From Motacilla alba alba (lineage: Eukaryota > Chordata > Aves > Passeriformes > Motacillidae): DNA of 64,000 bases. Below the pieces are notes generated by a model that saw only the letters and a program-made list of their open reading frames with translations, ran no database searches and was not told where the DNA came from. The stretch lies in assembly GCF_015832195.1 (NCBI RefSeq), contig NC_052018.1, positions 58,713,666 through 58,777,665 of the forward strand, in the 5' to 3' direction. Below, in pieces: positions 36,534 to 47,775 of this stretch. Each line of letters opens with the position of its first letter. Within the stretch, counting starts at the first letter, position 1. A program made the position numbers and the translations under genes.

Positions 36534-36587
36534 TAGGAATGTTCTTTAAGAAAGAAAACATAGGAATGTTCTTTAAGAAAGAAAAAG
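36534..36587 (+). repeat. 27-bp tandem duplication
   Basis: A unit beginning TAGGAATGTTCTTTAAG and ending AAAGAAAACA is repeated directly; the two copies differ only at the last two bases. Near-identity suggests a recent event. Confidence 0.95.
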
Positions 36588-38499
36588 TATGTGCAGTACC
36601 AGCAAATCATTCCTGCATAATCAGAGAAAGTTGAAATCATACTCAACCCACCTACTCTCAGTCTCTGGGACTGCTAAAATGGCACCAAAATCCCCAGCTC
36701 CCTAAGCTTATAATTTACTTTCTTGAAAGTTTTTAGCTTAGTAGTCTTTAAAACTGTGGCTAGAACCTGATATTTAAACAAGGTTTATTATATGAATACA
36801 AATGTATATTATGGAAAGAAAGCTGGAACAATCTTAGGTTCAGGTTTACATTTTACTGATGATTAAAGAGCAAATTACACTAATTTAATCTTATTTCATG
36901 TTAGCTCTTTGTTAGCTTCATGGAAGTACTATTAAAATCAGACTTGGATTTTAGTAGTATGTAGAATATCTAAATGATCACCAAAAAAGATCAATATTAA
37001 TTGTTGAGATAGTGCTTGAAAAGTGATTGGAGATAAACTTAGAAGAATGATTGAGGCACTTCTGCAGTAAATGAGAAAATAGCAAAGGTAATAAATTAAT
37101 TTATTTTCCAATTTAACTATAAAAGAAAAAAATGCCAAACAGAATCTCTTAATTAGACTCATATTTTGGCCTCAAGGCCAAATCACTTGAAACTGAAGGT
37201 AAGCTGAAAAGACATCTGACTAGATGGCCTTTGTGACCTCAGGTCAAAATGTTTGGCTTTAATTCAGCTATTTATTTGAAACAAAAATTAACCTTTACCC
37301 ACATGAGAAGAATCAGAAAAAAAAAAAGTAACATAATAAAAATATTTAAAGCACTTCTTCTTTCAAAATGCAAAGTCCTCTGTCATCATCTAGGCAATTA
37401 AGTTCTCAAAATTGTTTTTTTCAGTCCATTTCTGCAATTTTGAGTCTTTTGAGATTCCCCATGTTTCATATGGCTGCAGGGACATCAAAATATAATTGAT
37501 AAAAGCGATCTTTTCTCGTTCAAAACTTCATGTTAGTTCTTTGGGTGATCCCAGTAGATACCTCTCATGGCTGTTACACCCTTTAGACATCATTAGAACA
37601 TGTCACAAGACTGCATGTTATGCACATATCACAAGGATCCACTAGCAGATGCACAAAATCAACCATCTGAAAAAAGGAAGGGATGGGAAGACATGGGAAA
37701 GCAAAGGAAATCGACTGAAACTGGTTCATTTGAGACACAGGCATAAAAATTTTCAAATGGTTGCAGAATATGGGCAGTACATCAACTTGTTTGAACCACT
37801 TAATAAGCTTGCAGTATTATAATGTGGTTATTTCAACTGGAAATGTGCAAACCCAGAATTCTGTCATGAGTTTTTAATTTGTAGCATGAGTGTTTTATGA
37901 ACACTAAGTGTTATCACTTGATTTGCAGAAGCTCAGACAGAAGGTTCTTGCACAAAACTGTGCTCTGACATTTTCATGTGAGAGCTCATGCACGTAAAGT
38001 GTTCCTTCTTCAGCTTCTTTTTTCCTTGATATTATTTTCAGTCATGAAAAGAGGAAGGAGAAAAGATACCATATCCTGAGGTTAATCAACCATGGAAGAA
38101 GAAACTATAAACAAAATAAAAGAAATATTTTTAGAGGTAGCAAACTGTGTATGAAAATACAGTCATAACATTTTTTTTAGGCATTTAACTCAACAAAGAG
38201 AAGTCAGTGAATGTCATAACTGGTTCTTGGAGAGTATTTTCAAGACAATAACCTCAGCAAATTACTGACAATAACTGAAAGCTGATGACCTGAAAAACCT
38301 GGAGAAGGTGACCTCGTTATTATTTATGCAGCATATTAAGTGTATAATACAAACATTTTCTGTAAGGCAGGTGACTGGTGTGAAGGAAAAACACCACCAC
38401 GTTACAAGAAAAAGGAGTTTACAGTAGAGGTAACAAAAGACAAGTTTTTCCTTAGCTAAAGCCCTGATACAGCTCCTAGGAAATGATGGTCAGACCAAA

Positions 38500-39215
38500 T
38501 AAATAATTAAGGTGTTTTGCAATCTTGCGGCAGTTTCTGTCACAAAGAAATTGCCCTCTGTACTGGCAGGGCTGTGCTGGTGGAGGTGGCATGGAAAGCT
38601 GCTCTCTGTGACTTTATCCAGGCCTTGCCCACTGTGTTCCTCTATCCAGATTGGTGAGATATGGGCTGAAACACGGACTACAAAGTGGGTGGGAAGTTAG
38701 CTGGTCTCCAGGGTGGTGATCAGCAGCACAAAACCAGCTGACAGCTGGTTACTGAGAGTATCCCTCAGAGAGCAAACACCCACCAATGTTTTTAATTAAT
38801 GGCCTTGCTGATGAGACAAACTCTTCAGCAAATTTCAAGATTTCAGCCCAGCTGAAAGCTGTCATGTCTCAAATCCTGCCTCTGGCCCTGCCTGCTGGAT
38901 GGGCCTTGGCCCCACACTGCAAGTGAGGGGTCTCATGAAGGTACCCCTTGGACAAGTGTGATCTGCCCTTGTCTCCTGCCCTTTCTCTGGCACCATTCCC
39001 AGGGCTGGAGACCCTGTCTGGCACAGACTCCGTTTCATCTCCTTGCTGGTCCCCTCCTTGGGGCTGTCAAAGGACCTCTTTTGCCAACTTTTCTCCTTGA
39101 GTTTGGGGTCCTCAGGCTAGTCCCCATGGCGAGATCACTGCTTGCCCAGCTTCCAGTGCACCTGCCCACAGACAGCAGCTGGGCCTCGAACACTGACACG
39201 GACAAAGGGAACCAC
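38500..39215. other. Locally GC-rich block of about 700 bp
   Basis: Compared with its AT-rich surroundings this block is clearly richer in G and C, most of all at 38860-39215. The first half holds a CR1 fragment. The second half (GCCTCTGGCCCTGCCTGC, CCATTCCCAGGGCTGG and similar) was not recognised. It carries an 86-codon plus-strand ORF (38958-39218) without family pattern. It may be an unrecognised LTR, the GC-rich 5' part of a CR1, or a small regulatory region. Confidence 0.6.
38620..38850 (+). mobile_element. CR1 LINE reverse-transcriptase-region fragment
   Basis: The plus strand carries ACTACAAAGTGGGTGGGAAG, GGGTGGTGATCAGCAGCACAAA, CCAGCTGACAGCTGGTTACT, a TTTTTAATTAATGGCCTTGCTGATGAGAC stretch and TTCAGCAAATTTCAAGA, in the same order as the middle of CR1 ORF2 (the part around the reverse transcriptase active site). 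About 40 bp are missing between the GGTTACT and CCAATG parts. Stops and deletions make it inactive. It is unusual among the window's CR1 pieces in being internal, without a 3' tail. Confidence 0.6.
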
Positions 39216-42200
39216 TAGAAAGCAAACTCTAAAAAATAGCAACAACTTACACAAAGACTCATCTTCCTTAAGACTGAGCCTAAAGAACAAACTATATGGG
39301 GCTTTTTAAATATCTTTTTTCTTTTTGGACTTCAAGAATGATGTCTCCCCAATGATGTCTCTTTGCACAGCCCTGGAAGAGGAGCAGGGTAGATTTTGGA
39401 TTTCCCACTCTTCTACTTTCTACTGCTGGATTTGAATTGATTGCTCGCGGTACAGAAAGCTTTCTTATACAGGTAACCTGAATAACACTATGGCACAAAA
39501 ATGCAGCCATTAGTAGCAAGCAGGAAAATGGCAGACAACTTGGAACAACTTGGAAATTAAGCTTGTGGAAAGTGATTGCTTTTTATCTCCCCTTATAAGT
39601 CATGAACTCTGCAGCACCTGTAACACTATCCTAAACTGATACATTTGTGGTGTTCCACTTATAAGAGGACAAAAGACAGGGTAATATTATCTCTATTTAT
39701 GATGTTTGAGAGAGAAAATTAAAATAAAAAATTATGATGATTTTTCTTAATGTAATCTATCAAAAGACATACCTCTGGGAGAATAAAAATTATTCAAAAA
39801 TCCTGTGTTGAAATTAGGGAAGAGTTCGGATTAAGGAAAAAACCTCCATGATTTTGCATAAATATTGATAAATACAGTAAATAAAGCCACTAAATATTAA
39901 TTTAGTATATTTTCTTTATAAAGATGAGCAAGTTTAATGAATTACTTGGGATCAAAAACTGCAAATAACGTAATGTTATGTTTCATTTCTAAAATAATAA
40001 AGTTTTTACTGTGTGCTGTTTGGGGATGGGGCTACTGAAGAAAACCCCCAATGAATAGTTATTGTTTCAATTGTAAATCGAAAGCAATATTTCATATCTA
40101 TGCAGTTCAGAAGAGAAGTTTCAGTGACTAAATACAGCCATCTGTAAAGGCTCTTCAGTCACCATTTTGAGTCTCTGATTAAGTATCCATAGTCTTCAAT
40201 TAAGTTTATTACAGTAATGCAAAATTAAGAAAACCCCTCTCTCTTCTAAATAAAACTGCAGAAACTAGAGAAGTTAAAAGAGAACATAACAAGTAGTAAG
40301 AGGAAAATATTAGCTTGGCATTTTGATTTATGTCACTTGTGTTTTCAAATGACCAGAGAATTTTTAAAACTGGTATATTAGAATGATAATTTCTCTGGTC
40401 AGAACTCAATGAGTGCTTTATTTTTAGTCTGAAAGGTAAATATACAAGCAAAAGTGAAGGAAAGCAACATGAGTGCAGATTAATTAAGGAGTGATATGCT
40501 CGTATAGCTCTAGGAGCAAAATTTGTTATTTTTTTTCTGACAGAACACAGAAAACTATCCAACCTTCACTTTCAGGATGATACAAGAGCAAAAGAAAACG
40601 CATTTGATTTTTCAGCTGAGGAAACTTTCTGATCTATAAAAAATGACACAAATTTCCATAGCTGAAGATAACAATCACTCCTACTGAATTTTGCAAAGTA
40701 CCTTCTTGGAGTTGTTTCAAATCTTTTGCACTGCAGTAAACAAAAGCAGGTATTTATATTTTTGTAAGCTGCAGGACCAATAAAGCAATTAACCTAGGGA
40801 TGTAGGTGCCTCCTCTGGTCCGTGTTCTTCCTCCAATATACTAATGTGTTGCATGTCTTCCATTGGAGTAAGTGTATTAACCTGAAGTCTCTACAGTGTT
40901 CCTGGAATTTCTCTACCTGATCAAGTGCTAGCCTTGTTTTTTCACAAGCGCATTCAATTTTCTCTGTGTTCTAAAATTTTTCAGCTACAGCCATCACTGA
41001 AACTTTTCTACTTCTAGCCATGGCTCTCTCAAACAATCCACAGCCTCCTGAATTTTCTGTCCATACATGATCTGCCAAAAAGGCATCAGCAGTGGAGATT
41101 GACTGGTTGTCTTGTATGAATTACTATGTGGCTTTAGGGTCTCTCTTTCTTTGCAGCTAGGAAGTCAGACTGAAGGGATAAAATTGATTTACATCCATCT
41201 ACTTTCAGAAAAGTCAAAGGAATTAAATAGCTTTGAGTTATCTAGGCATTGTCAAGTATAGCTGAAAATGCCCAAGAAAATATTTAGAAGTTACTCAAGA
41301 TAAAGCAGGGCTGAATGCCAGTGAAACAATATTTGCACATATACCTGATTTCCTTAAGAAGGCAGGCTAAAATCACTGAGAAATGAGTATCTGGCCACCT
41401 GAAGTTAGTATGTTCTACCACTGACTGATTTCAGAGATGTGGAAAGAGTGTTGGAGTGTTACTGCTCCCAGAGGTACAGATTTGCTGCATTTAGCAGGGC
41501 AATTAGAACAACTACCAGGAAGAATAAAACCTGCATGCTCAGACATGAAACAGAGATTTACTGGAAATTGATTAATGTCATATCCTTGTAGTATTAAAGA
41601 TAGATGACAAGCTTCTGGCGGCACTGCTTAAAATCTTTCCAAAGAACATGCTTGCTGTCTACAGAGCCACTGCGCTGTGTGAAGAATGAAACAAAGGAAA
41701 AGCCACTTCACATCTGACCCACAAGCTAATAGGAGAGAGGCCTGAAAAATCATTCACATTATCTGTTTATGGCTATTAGAAAATGCTGGCGTTTTTTTCT
41801 CTGTCTTGGGGTACAGCAGTGTTGTGATGCAGAACTTCTTTTGCTCCTGTCAGTTGGAGGCGGGAGCAGCATTCCCTCAGAGACCTCTGCCCAGCATCTC
41901 AGTGAGCACCAACGTGCTGTCTGACGTTATTCACAGCGGAAAGAGACAAGTGCACAAGGGCTGCTAAGTGAATGAGGTAGGGAAAAAAAATAGGACAATG
42001 ACAAGTTGAGAGAAAACTGAGTTTATTATTTCCTGTAACAACATTTAATCCAATGCAAAGTTTTGATATATCTCAGACCTCTTTGTTTAGTAGTCCACAT
42101 TGAGCAAAGAAGGCCCGACATGAAAATGGCTATTCAATATTTCTAAGATGGATTTTTTCAGTGAAATAGCTAGTCCATGTCTAAATTACTTCATCTTTAT

Positions 42201-43632
42201 ATTGAAAAATGTGTCCATGTTACAACTGAGCTCAGAGACATTTCTTTAAAGTATATCAAGAAGGAGGGAGAAGCTCAGGGATGGAAGGTGGCAGCTCCTC
42301 AGTCCCAAATAGCAAAGGTGGACAAGTTTGTCAGTGCATACCAGAATACACCACACATTGCTATGTAAAATTAATGTACTGAGAAATCAGAACTTGAAGT
42401 TCAAATAAGCCCTTAGTATGCTGAACTGTCGCTTACAATAGCAGCTGATTTTATGTAATATCAGTGTAAAATTATTGCCAGTCAGTTGCCAACAGCCACA
42501 AGTCTCAAGGAAGGGAAGCCATTTTGGGAAAAAAAATTATAGCATGTCTTCTATAAACTAAGCTATGTTAGGACATATAAAATAAAACATTAGCTTTCAT
42601 TATGTCCCTTACAAAAGATGCAAATATATCTCAATATTTCTTTTTTCCAATGTGAGTGCAATATGTGTTTTCATATTAAGACTGAAAGTATAAAAAAAAA
42701 TCTATCAACTGTCATACTGGAAATGTGAATACTATCAAAACAGTCTGGTCGTGCAATCCAGTAGTGTTATATATTTAGGGTCATTCTGAAAGCTCTGGTG
42801 ATGAAAAAATTAGGCTATTTCTTAATGTAATATTTTAACAATTAGATTAAGAAAGATAAGAGGTCCGTGTCTTATCTGCAGCTTTGTCATATTTTATGAA
42901 GGACTATGTAATGGAAGAAACCTTTCAGGTCTATCAGAAGCAGGGTGGTTTTGCTCCATCAATGAAGCACATCCCTTAAGGCTCCTAACTTTGGAATAAA
43001 TATTTGTTCCTTTATGAAAGAGCAATATTTTAGGACCCTTGAAAAAACATGTATTGATGTTGAGGATGATTTTCCAAAGTCTGGAACGTGTGTTTAAGTG
43101 CTGTACACTTGAAATTTTCTCATTTTATTACTTATCCAAATTGCAACAAAAGTGAGATTCCTGTATACCCTAATCAGCAAGATACTTGCTCCCACAGAGA
43201 AACAGACATAATTTTAACTTAGCCTTTGGTTTGCAAGTTCATATTCTTATTTAAGTAAGGTACTTTCCACAGAAAAGCTTGCTTCATGTATATGCCTCTG
43301 TTTCATGATAGGAAATACACTGTGTATTCAGCTAACAAAATGAAGTATTATGCAAATTAACATCAAGGAAGTTCTCAAGTGAATTAGAGGGTGGACTGCA
43401 TAATGAGGATCTGAGATCAAGGGCCTGAGCTGTAATGGTTTTCTTCTGAGGGCATATTTATGCTGCATCTGTGCAAAACACTAAAGAATGTTATGCTAGA
43501 GTAAATGGCTGTGATGCAGGAGAGGATCCTCACTGAGGAATCAGAGTACATTTTACTTATAGTACTGAGACCTAAGGTTGCATGAAATAATTTTCCACAG
43601 AGAGATGGAGGTATCAGGCTGGACATGCATGA
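39216..43632. other. AT-rich intergenic stretch
   Basis: No gene recognised. The ORFs at 40209-40562 minus (117 codons) and 41415-41624 minus show no family pattern. A segment at 41780-41970 has a few CpG and TGACGTTA-type words, unusual for this background, but no repeat or exon could be assigned. Confidence 0.55.
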
Positions 43633-43920
43633 GTGTCCTGGTTTAGGGCAAATTTGGGAGGAAACTTCCAAATGGGGTCCCTCTAGAAAGCAAATTCAAG
43701 CGGCCCCTCCCCCCACTGGTTTGGGAGACATAGACCTCCCTGGAGAGAAGTGGAAAAAACTGCTTCTTTAAAAAGCAAAGTACTCACAAACATGGAAAAA
43801 TTAATAATATTAAACAATGGAACCTCTCAACTGGGGATACGAGTATCATAAAGTCACCCTAGGACAATGAGAAAATAAGGGCTGCACATAGACATTGGGC
43901 AGTTAGTCTTCCCAGGATGG
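43633..43920 (+). mobile_element. ERV LTR, plus strand, 3' end uncertain
   Basis: The element opens with TGTCCTGGTTTAGGGCAAAT and continues with GGGAGGAAACTTCC, GGGGTCCCTCTAGAAAGC, CAAGCGGCCCCTCCCCCC, a GGTTTGGGAGACATAGACCTCC stretch, GAGAAGTGG and TTTAAAAAGCAAAGTACTCAC, a pattern I recognise from songbird ERV LTRs. It continues past 43850 (CTAGGACAATGAGAAAATAAGG), but the true 3' terminus and any target duplication were not identified. No pol remnant follows, so it is a solo or truncated copy. Confidence 0.62.
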
Positions 43921-46900
43921 ATGTCTTTACAAAGTAATGACAGTAGCAGTCAGATACAAAGGAAGTTTTTAAATATGTTTTTCACTGCAAAGGACAGCTA
44001 CCAAAGAACTCCAAAGACACTGTTTGTCACACACAAATGCAAATACTTCCAAAGAGGAAAATACATAGCAAAGCAGACTGTTGATGATTTTATATCTTTT
44101 GAGCCTCTCAGGATATAACCTGGGCAGATTAAGAGCTTGCTTATGTCCCATTCTGAGAATCTTCCATAAACATAAGAATTTTCATGGTCTAGACAGCTTT
44201 CTTCAGATACCAATGCAGTAAATTCCCATTTTAAGGCAGTGACAGTGAAGATTTATTCATCTCTACAGGTATTTCTCATGCTCTTTTAATAGTGTTGTGT
44301 TTTCTTTTGTTTTTGTGACCTCAAATTTGATCACCAAGCCAGCTGCCCAGGTGTTCATGCCAATACACTTTTTGACATTGAACTCCTTACGTAAAATACT
44401 TTCCCTTTTTCTTCTAGAAAGCAGTTCTGATTTTTATTTGGGCTTGTGGGCATAAAAAGTCAAACTTAGAATAGAACAGGTTGATGCTATCAAAACCAAA
44501 AATTTGCTTTGAGTTGAAAAGACATCTGTCAAAATATATTCCACTGGCAGTTTATATACATATTTTCAAAGGGTTTTTATCATTTACAAAGATCATTTGC
44601 CAAAACTCTCGCAGCAATCCTCACTGAGGTCAGCAAAATCCATGCTTTCACTCTATCATGCTCTAAAGCTTTAACAAACTATTTCCAAGAAACTGAGAAA
44701 GAGAGAGAGTTAGCAAGTAAAAATTCACTGTAGGGAGGAAAACAAGCCCATCAAGAAAAGTCTGAGCAGAAGGGCACTGGCAATACTTAGCCATGGGCTG
44801 AGGGGGCACAGCAGGCATAAGAACTGCAACTAGAGAGTGCAGAAAAGACGTCCAAGGTGACAGGGCAACTAGAGAGTGCAGAAAAGACATCCAAGGTGAC
44901 AGGGACCAAGTCTCAGGAGGTATTAGGACATGAGGAAGAGGGAGAACAAAAGGAAGAAACCAGTCTCACAGTGGCAGACCGAGACCTGCTTTGGCTGTGA
45001 CAGGGCACAAGGTGCTTGCCTTTCTGCTTATTGCTGGTTACAACACATTTACCCCTCATCTATGTCTATCGATTTATGGACATCCTTGTGCTCTCTACTT
45101 CATAACAAAAGTGTCACAGAACACTTATGAAATAGTGACTCTCATTGTTTACAGACCTTGAGCACAGAGCTCCTTGCATGCGTAAACCTATTTGTTCCTA
45201 TCCCCTTCCTCAATAAGAAACAGGCACTGAATCATCCTCATCCAAATGTCACTGAACTTCTCCTGGTTTAGGCTGCTGGCTGTTCAGCTCTCAGAGCCAG
45301 TGTCCAGGGACACACAACTCTAATAAATTCGATGGAAATAACACTGTCACTTGATTGACGCAGACAGTGACAGCAGGTATCAGACTTGACTTATTTGGTC
45401 CATATGACTGCTCAGTGCAAGCTCAGATTCTCACAAGCAAAATACTAACAGATTAAAGAAAGAAATCCTGTGAGTTTTGCTGTTTTGACTGTTCATTTTG
45501 GTTAAGTCTGCATTTTCTTTTTTCAAACAATTTATTGCTGGGACTAAATAGTATATGCAAACTCCTGGTGACAGATTCTATCTGTCTAACTCCTCTGATA
45601 TTGTGGAAAGAAACATGGAAGATGTGGGAATTTCAGGTGTCGTGTAACATTCCCAATTTTATTCTGGATGAAAGAGTGAAGACTGAAACTTCTGTGAGAA
45701 ACAAACTGTCACTGGGACTTCTGGGTTCTACCCAATACTGTGAGTCCTGGGACTTTATGTAAAGATTTCTCTAAGTTCCAAAAAAATTCCTTTGACATTG
45801 TGTTAAAAAAAAATATCTGCCTGCTGGGAGCCAGAAATGGCTGTCACATTCTTCCCACAAAGCTCTTCAGCAGAAAAAGAAAAGCATTTTCAGTCAACTG
45901 AAATTAGCCTGGTTGCGTGTAATGGATAGCTAGAGACTCTCAGTGCTTTATCAGCTACACCCAGGTTTTCTACTTTTAGGTTTGTCAATTTTCAAATCCA
46001 TGGTCCATAAGCCAATGTAAGTGACCCCAAAATCCTAACACTGGGCTGGAAGGTCATTCATATCTTTCAGCAGATTGTTGAACACTTGGTTAGTGTTTGC
46101 GAATAACATGCAAAAAGTCTTTAGCATACAGCTATCGCTAGCTCTGGTTCATTATGATAACCCTTTAGGTCTTGGTAGAGGGTAATTGAAATAATTCTGT
46201 GGATCGGAACAAGAACCCAATTTAAATAAAATCTGGGCTGCATCTGTTCAAGCAACTGGGCTCTTGCTGCTTATTGGCAGTATTTGGATAGGCCTTTCAA
46301 GAAATTTTGTCAAAGCCAGTAGCCAGGATGGACGCTTGCATGACTCAAGGGACCTGAGTGATCACGGTGATTTCTACCAGCCAGCCGTAAGATCTAGATG
46401 GAGAAGTATGAAGTGCTTTGGTGTATTGAGCCAGACTTCAGAGGAGTGGCACTAACACTGCATTGTTTTACTTGTTGACTCAATGCTTTGAACATCTGCA
46501 CTTCAAATATTTCTTTCCTGAATAGTGAGATTTTAGTGTGATTTTGGTATGATTTTGGAAGGGAGTAGGTGAAGAGAAGCTGACTAATGAATTGTAGGAA
46601 CCAGTGGTGCTCCCTCATTATGTCTGGTAAACCTACATGTAGGACTTCCTGTTCTTTAACTCACTTTGAATCCTTTATAACTGCTTGAAATAAAAAATAT
46701 TTTTCTCATTTGGTTTAAGAGAAAATTATCTGTCTCTAACACTTACTATGTTTTTGTCTTTCTACAGCATGGACACCTATATCTGAGCGTCTGTCCTGGG
46801 CTTCTTTGATAATTGTTGGAGACATATATACATTTCTAAGGAATCTTAAACAGATTTTTAAAACAAGTAAGGTTCCATGAAAAGGTATTTCTTCCCAATG

Positions 46901-47059
46901 TCTAAAGGGATAATAAAACAAATACATCAGACATGGATGTCTGGAACACTTTGATATCCAATGTTAAGGAAAAAATCAACTCAGCCTGCCTCAGATTCTA
47001 ATCTGCAAAATTACTGTTTCATGTATTATGACTTATCTTGAAATTTTTGATCATTTAAA
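43921..47059. other. AT-rich intergenic stretch
   Basis: No gene recognised. It contains a 39-bp tandem duplication at 44826-44903. The ORFs here are short and without family pattern. Confidence 0.55.
44826..44903 (+). repeat. 39-bp tandem duplication
   Basis: A unit beginning GCAACTAGAGAGTGCAG and ending AAGGTGACAGG occurs twice in direct succession. The copies differ at a single G/A position (44850 versus 44889, CpG in one and CpA in the other). The minus-strand ORF over it therefore repeats the peptide SFLHSLVA, but this is not a protein repeat of a real gene. Confidence 0.95.
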
Positions 47060-47740
47060 CTTTGTGTTCTGCATTTCTTGTTACTGAATTGCATCCAATT
47101 TATTTAAATGATTTTCCTAATTTTTGAAGATCTTTTAAGTCTGTCCTCATATATGTTTACAGACCCTCACATCTTGATGTCATTGGAAATTTAATAAGCA
47201 CACTACACTATTTAATCATTGACTACCTACTCAATGACTCAAGTCACTAATGAGAACATTGATAAGAACCGGGCACAAGACTGATCTCTGCAGAACACTG
47301 CTCAATACGTAATGCTAGAAAACAAAGAACTATTAATAACTACTAAACATGGTTTCCTAAACATGTATCTGCCTCATAGCAATTTCATGAAGATCTCCGT
47401 TTTGTGAAAATGTCACACAAAACAAAAGACAGTGGTGAGGTCAAGATATACAATATATACCATTCTGCATATTCAGAAATTCCTATAACAGAGAAGGAAA
47501 TTCAGAGGCTATGATATATTCCTGTCAAATTTACATTCATGGTAACCATTCTCACTCTATTTTTAGGGTGTTTACAAAAATGTATCCTTTCATATTGCTA
47601 TTATGGTATAAACTGAAGTTAAGATGACTGGTCCGTAATTTCCAATCTCTCCCCTGCCTTTCAAAAAGATAAACTTTATATTTGCCCTCTTTCCCTCAGG
47701 AACTTGCTCTAGATGAAGCAGCACTGTCTGTCTGAGTAGC
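47060..47740 (-). mobile_element. Ancient CR1/L3-like LINE fragment
   Basis: The plus strand shows the reverse complement of the reverse-transcriptase part of an old CR1/L3-type LINE. In order it has a TTTGAAGATCTTTTAAGTCTGTCCTC stretch, CTTGATGTCATTGGAAATTT, TCACTAATGAGAACATTG, a CTGATCTCTGCAGAACACTGCTC stretch, a GAGGTCAAGATATACAATAT stretch, AAGATGACTGGTCCGTAATTTCC and TATTTGCCCTCTTTCCCTCAGG. These correspond to the conserved blocks seen in many reptile and bird CR1/L3 copies. No open frame remains. Divergence is much higher than in the CR1 at 2405-3180, so it is the oldest transposon recognised here. Both ends are truncated. Confidence 0.75.
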
Positions 47741-47752
47741 ATTTATATTCCT

Positions 47753-47775
47753 TTTTTTTTTTTTTTTTTTTTTTT
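47753..47775 (+). repeat. T23 homopolymer
   Basis: Twenty-three consecutive T lie directly next to the end of the ancient LINE fragment. On the minus strand this is an A23, but CR1 elements do not end in poly-A, so it is not the LINE's tail. The length may be inexact. Confidence 0.9.

Larger units (their letters stand above)
33856..38619. other. AT-rich intergenic stretch
   Basis: No gene recognised. It contains a short TA repeat (34243-34259), a perfect-core 27-bp tandem duplication (36534-36587), and a T/G-rich patch near 36405-36430. The segment at 36210-36370 has balanced composition without repeat signatures and could be conserved non-coding DNA, which this sequence cannot settle. Confidence 0.55.

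Noticed and set aside
47753..47775. Poly-A tail of a processed pseudogene or LINE on the minus strand
   Set aside because: The adjacent relic is CR1/L3-like, which does not use poly-A tails, and no gene-derived sequence precedes it.
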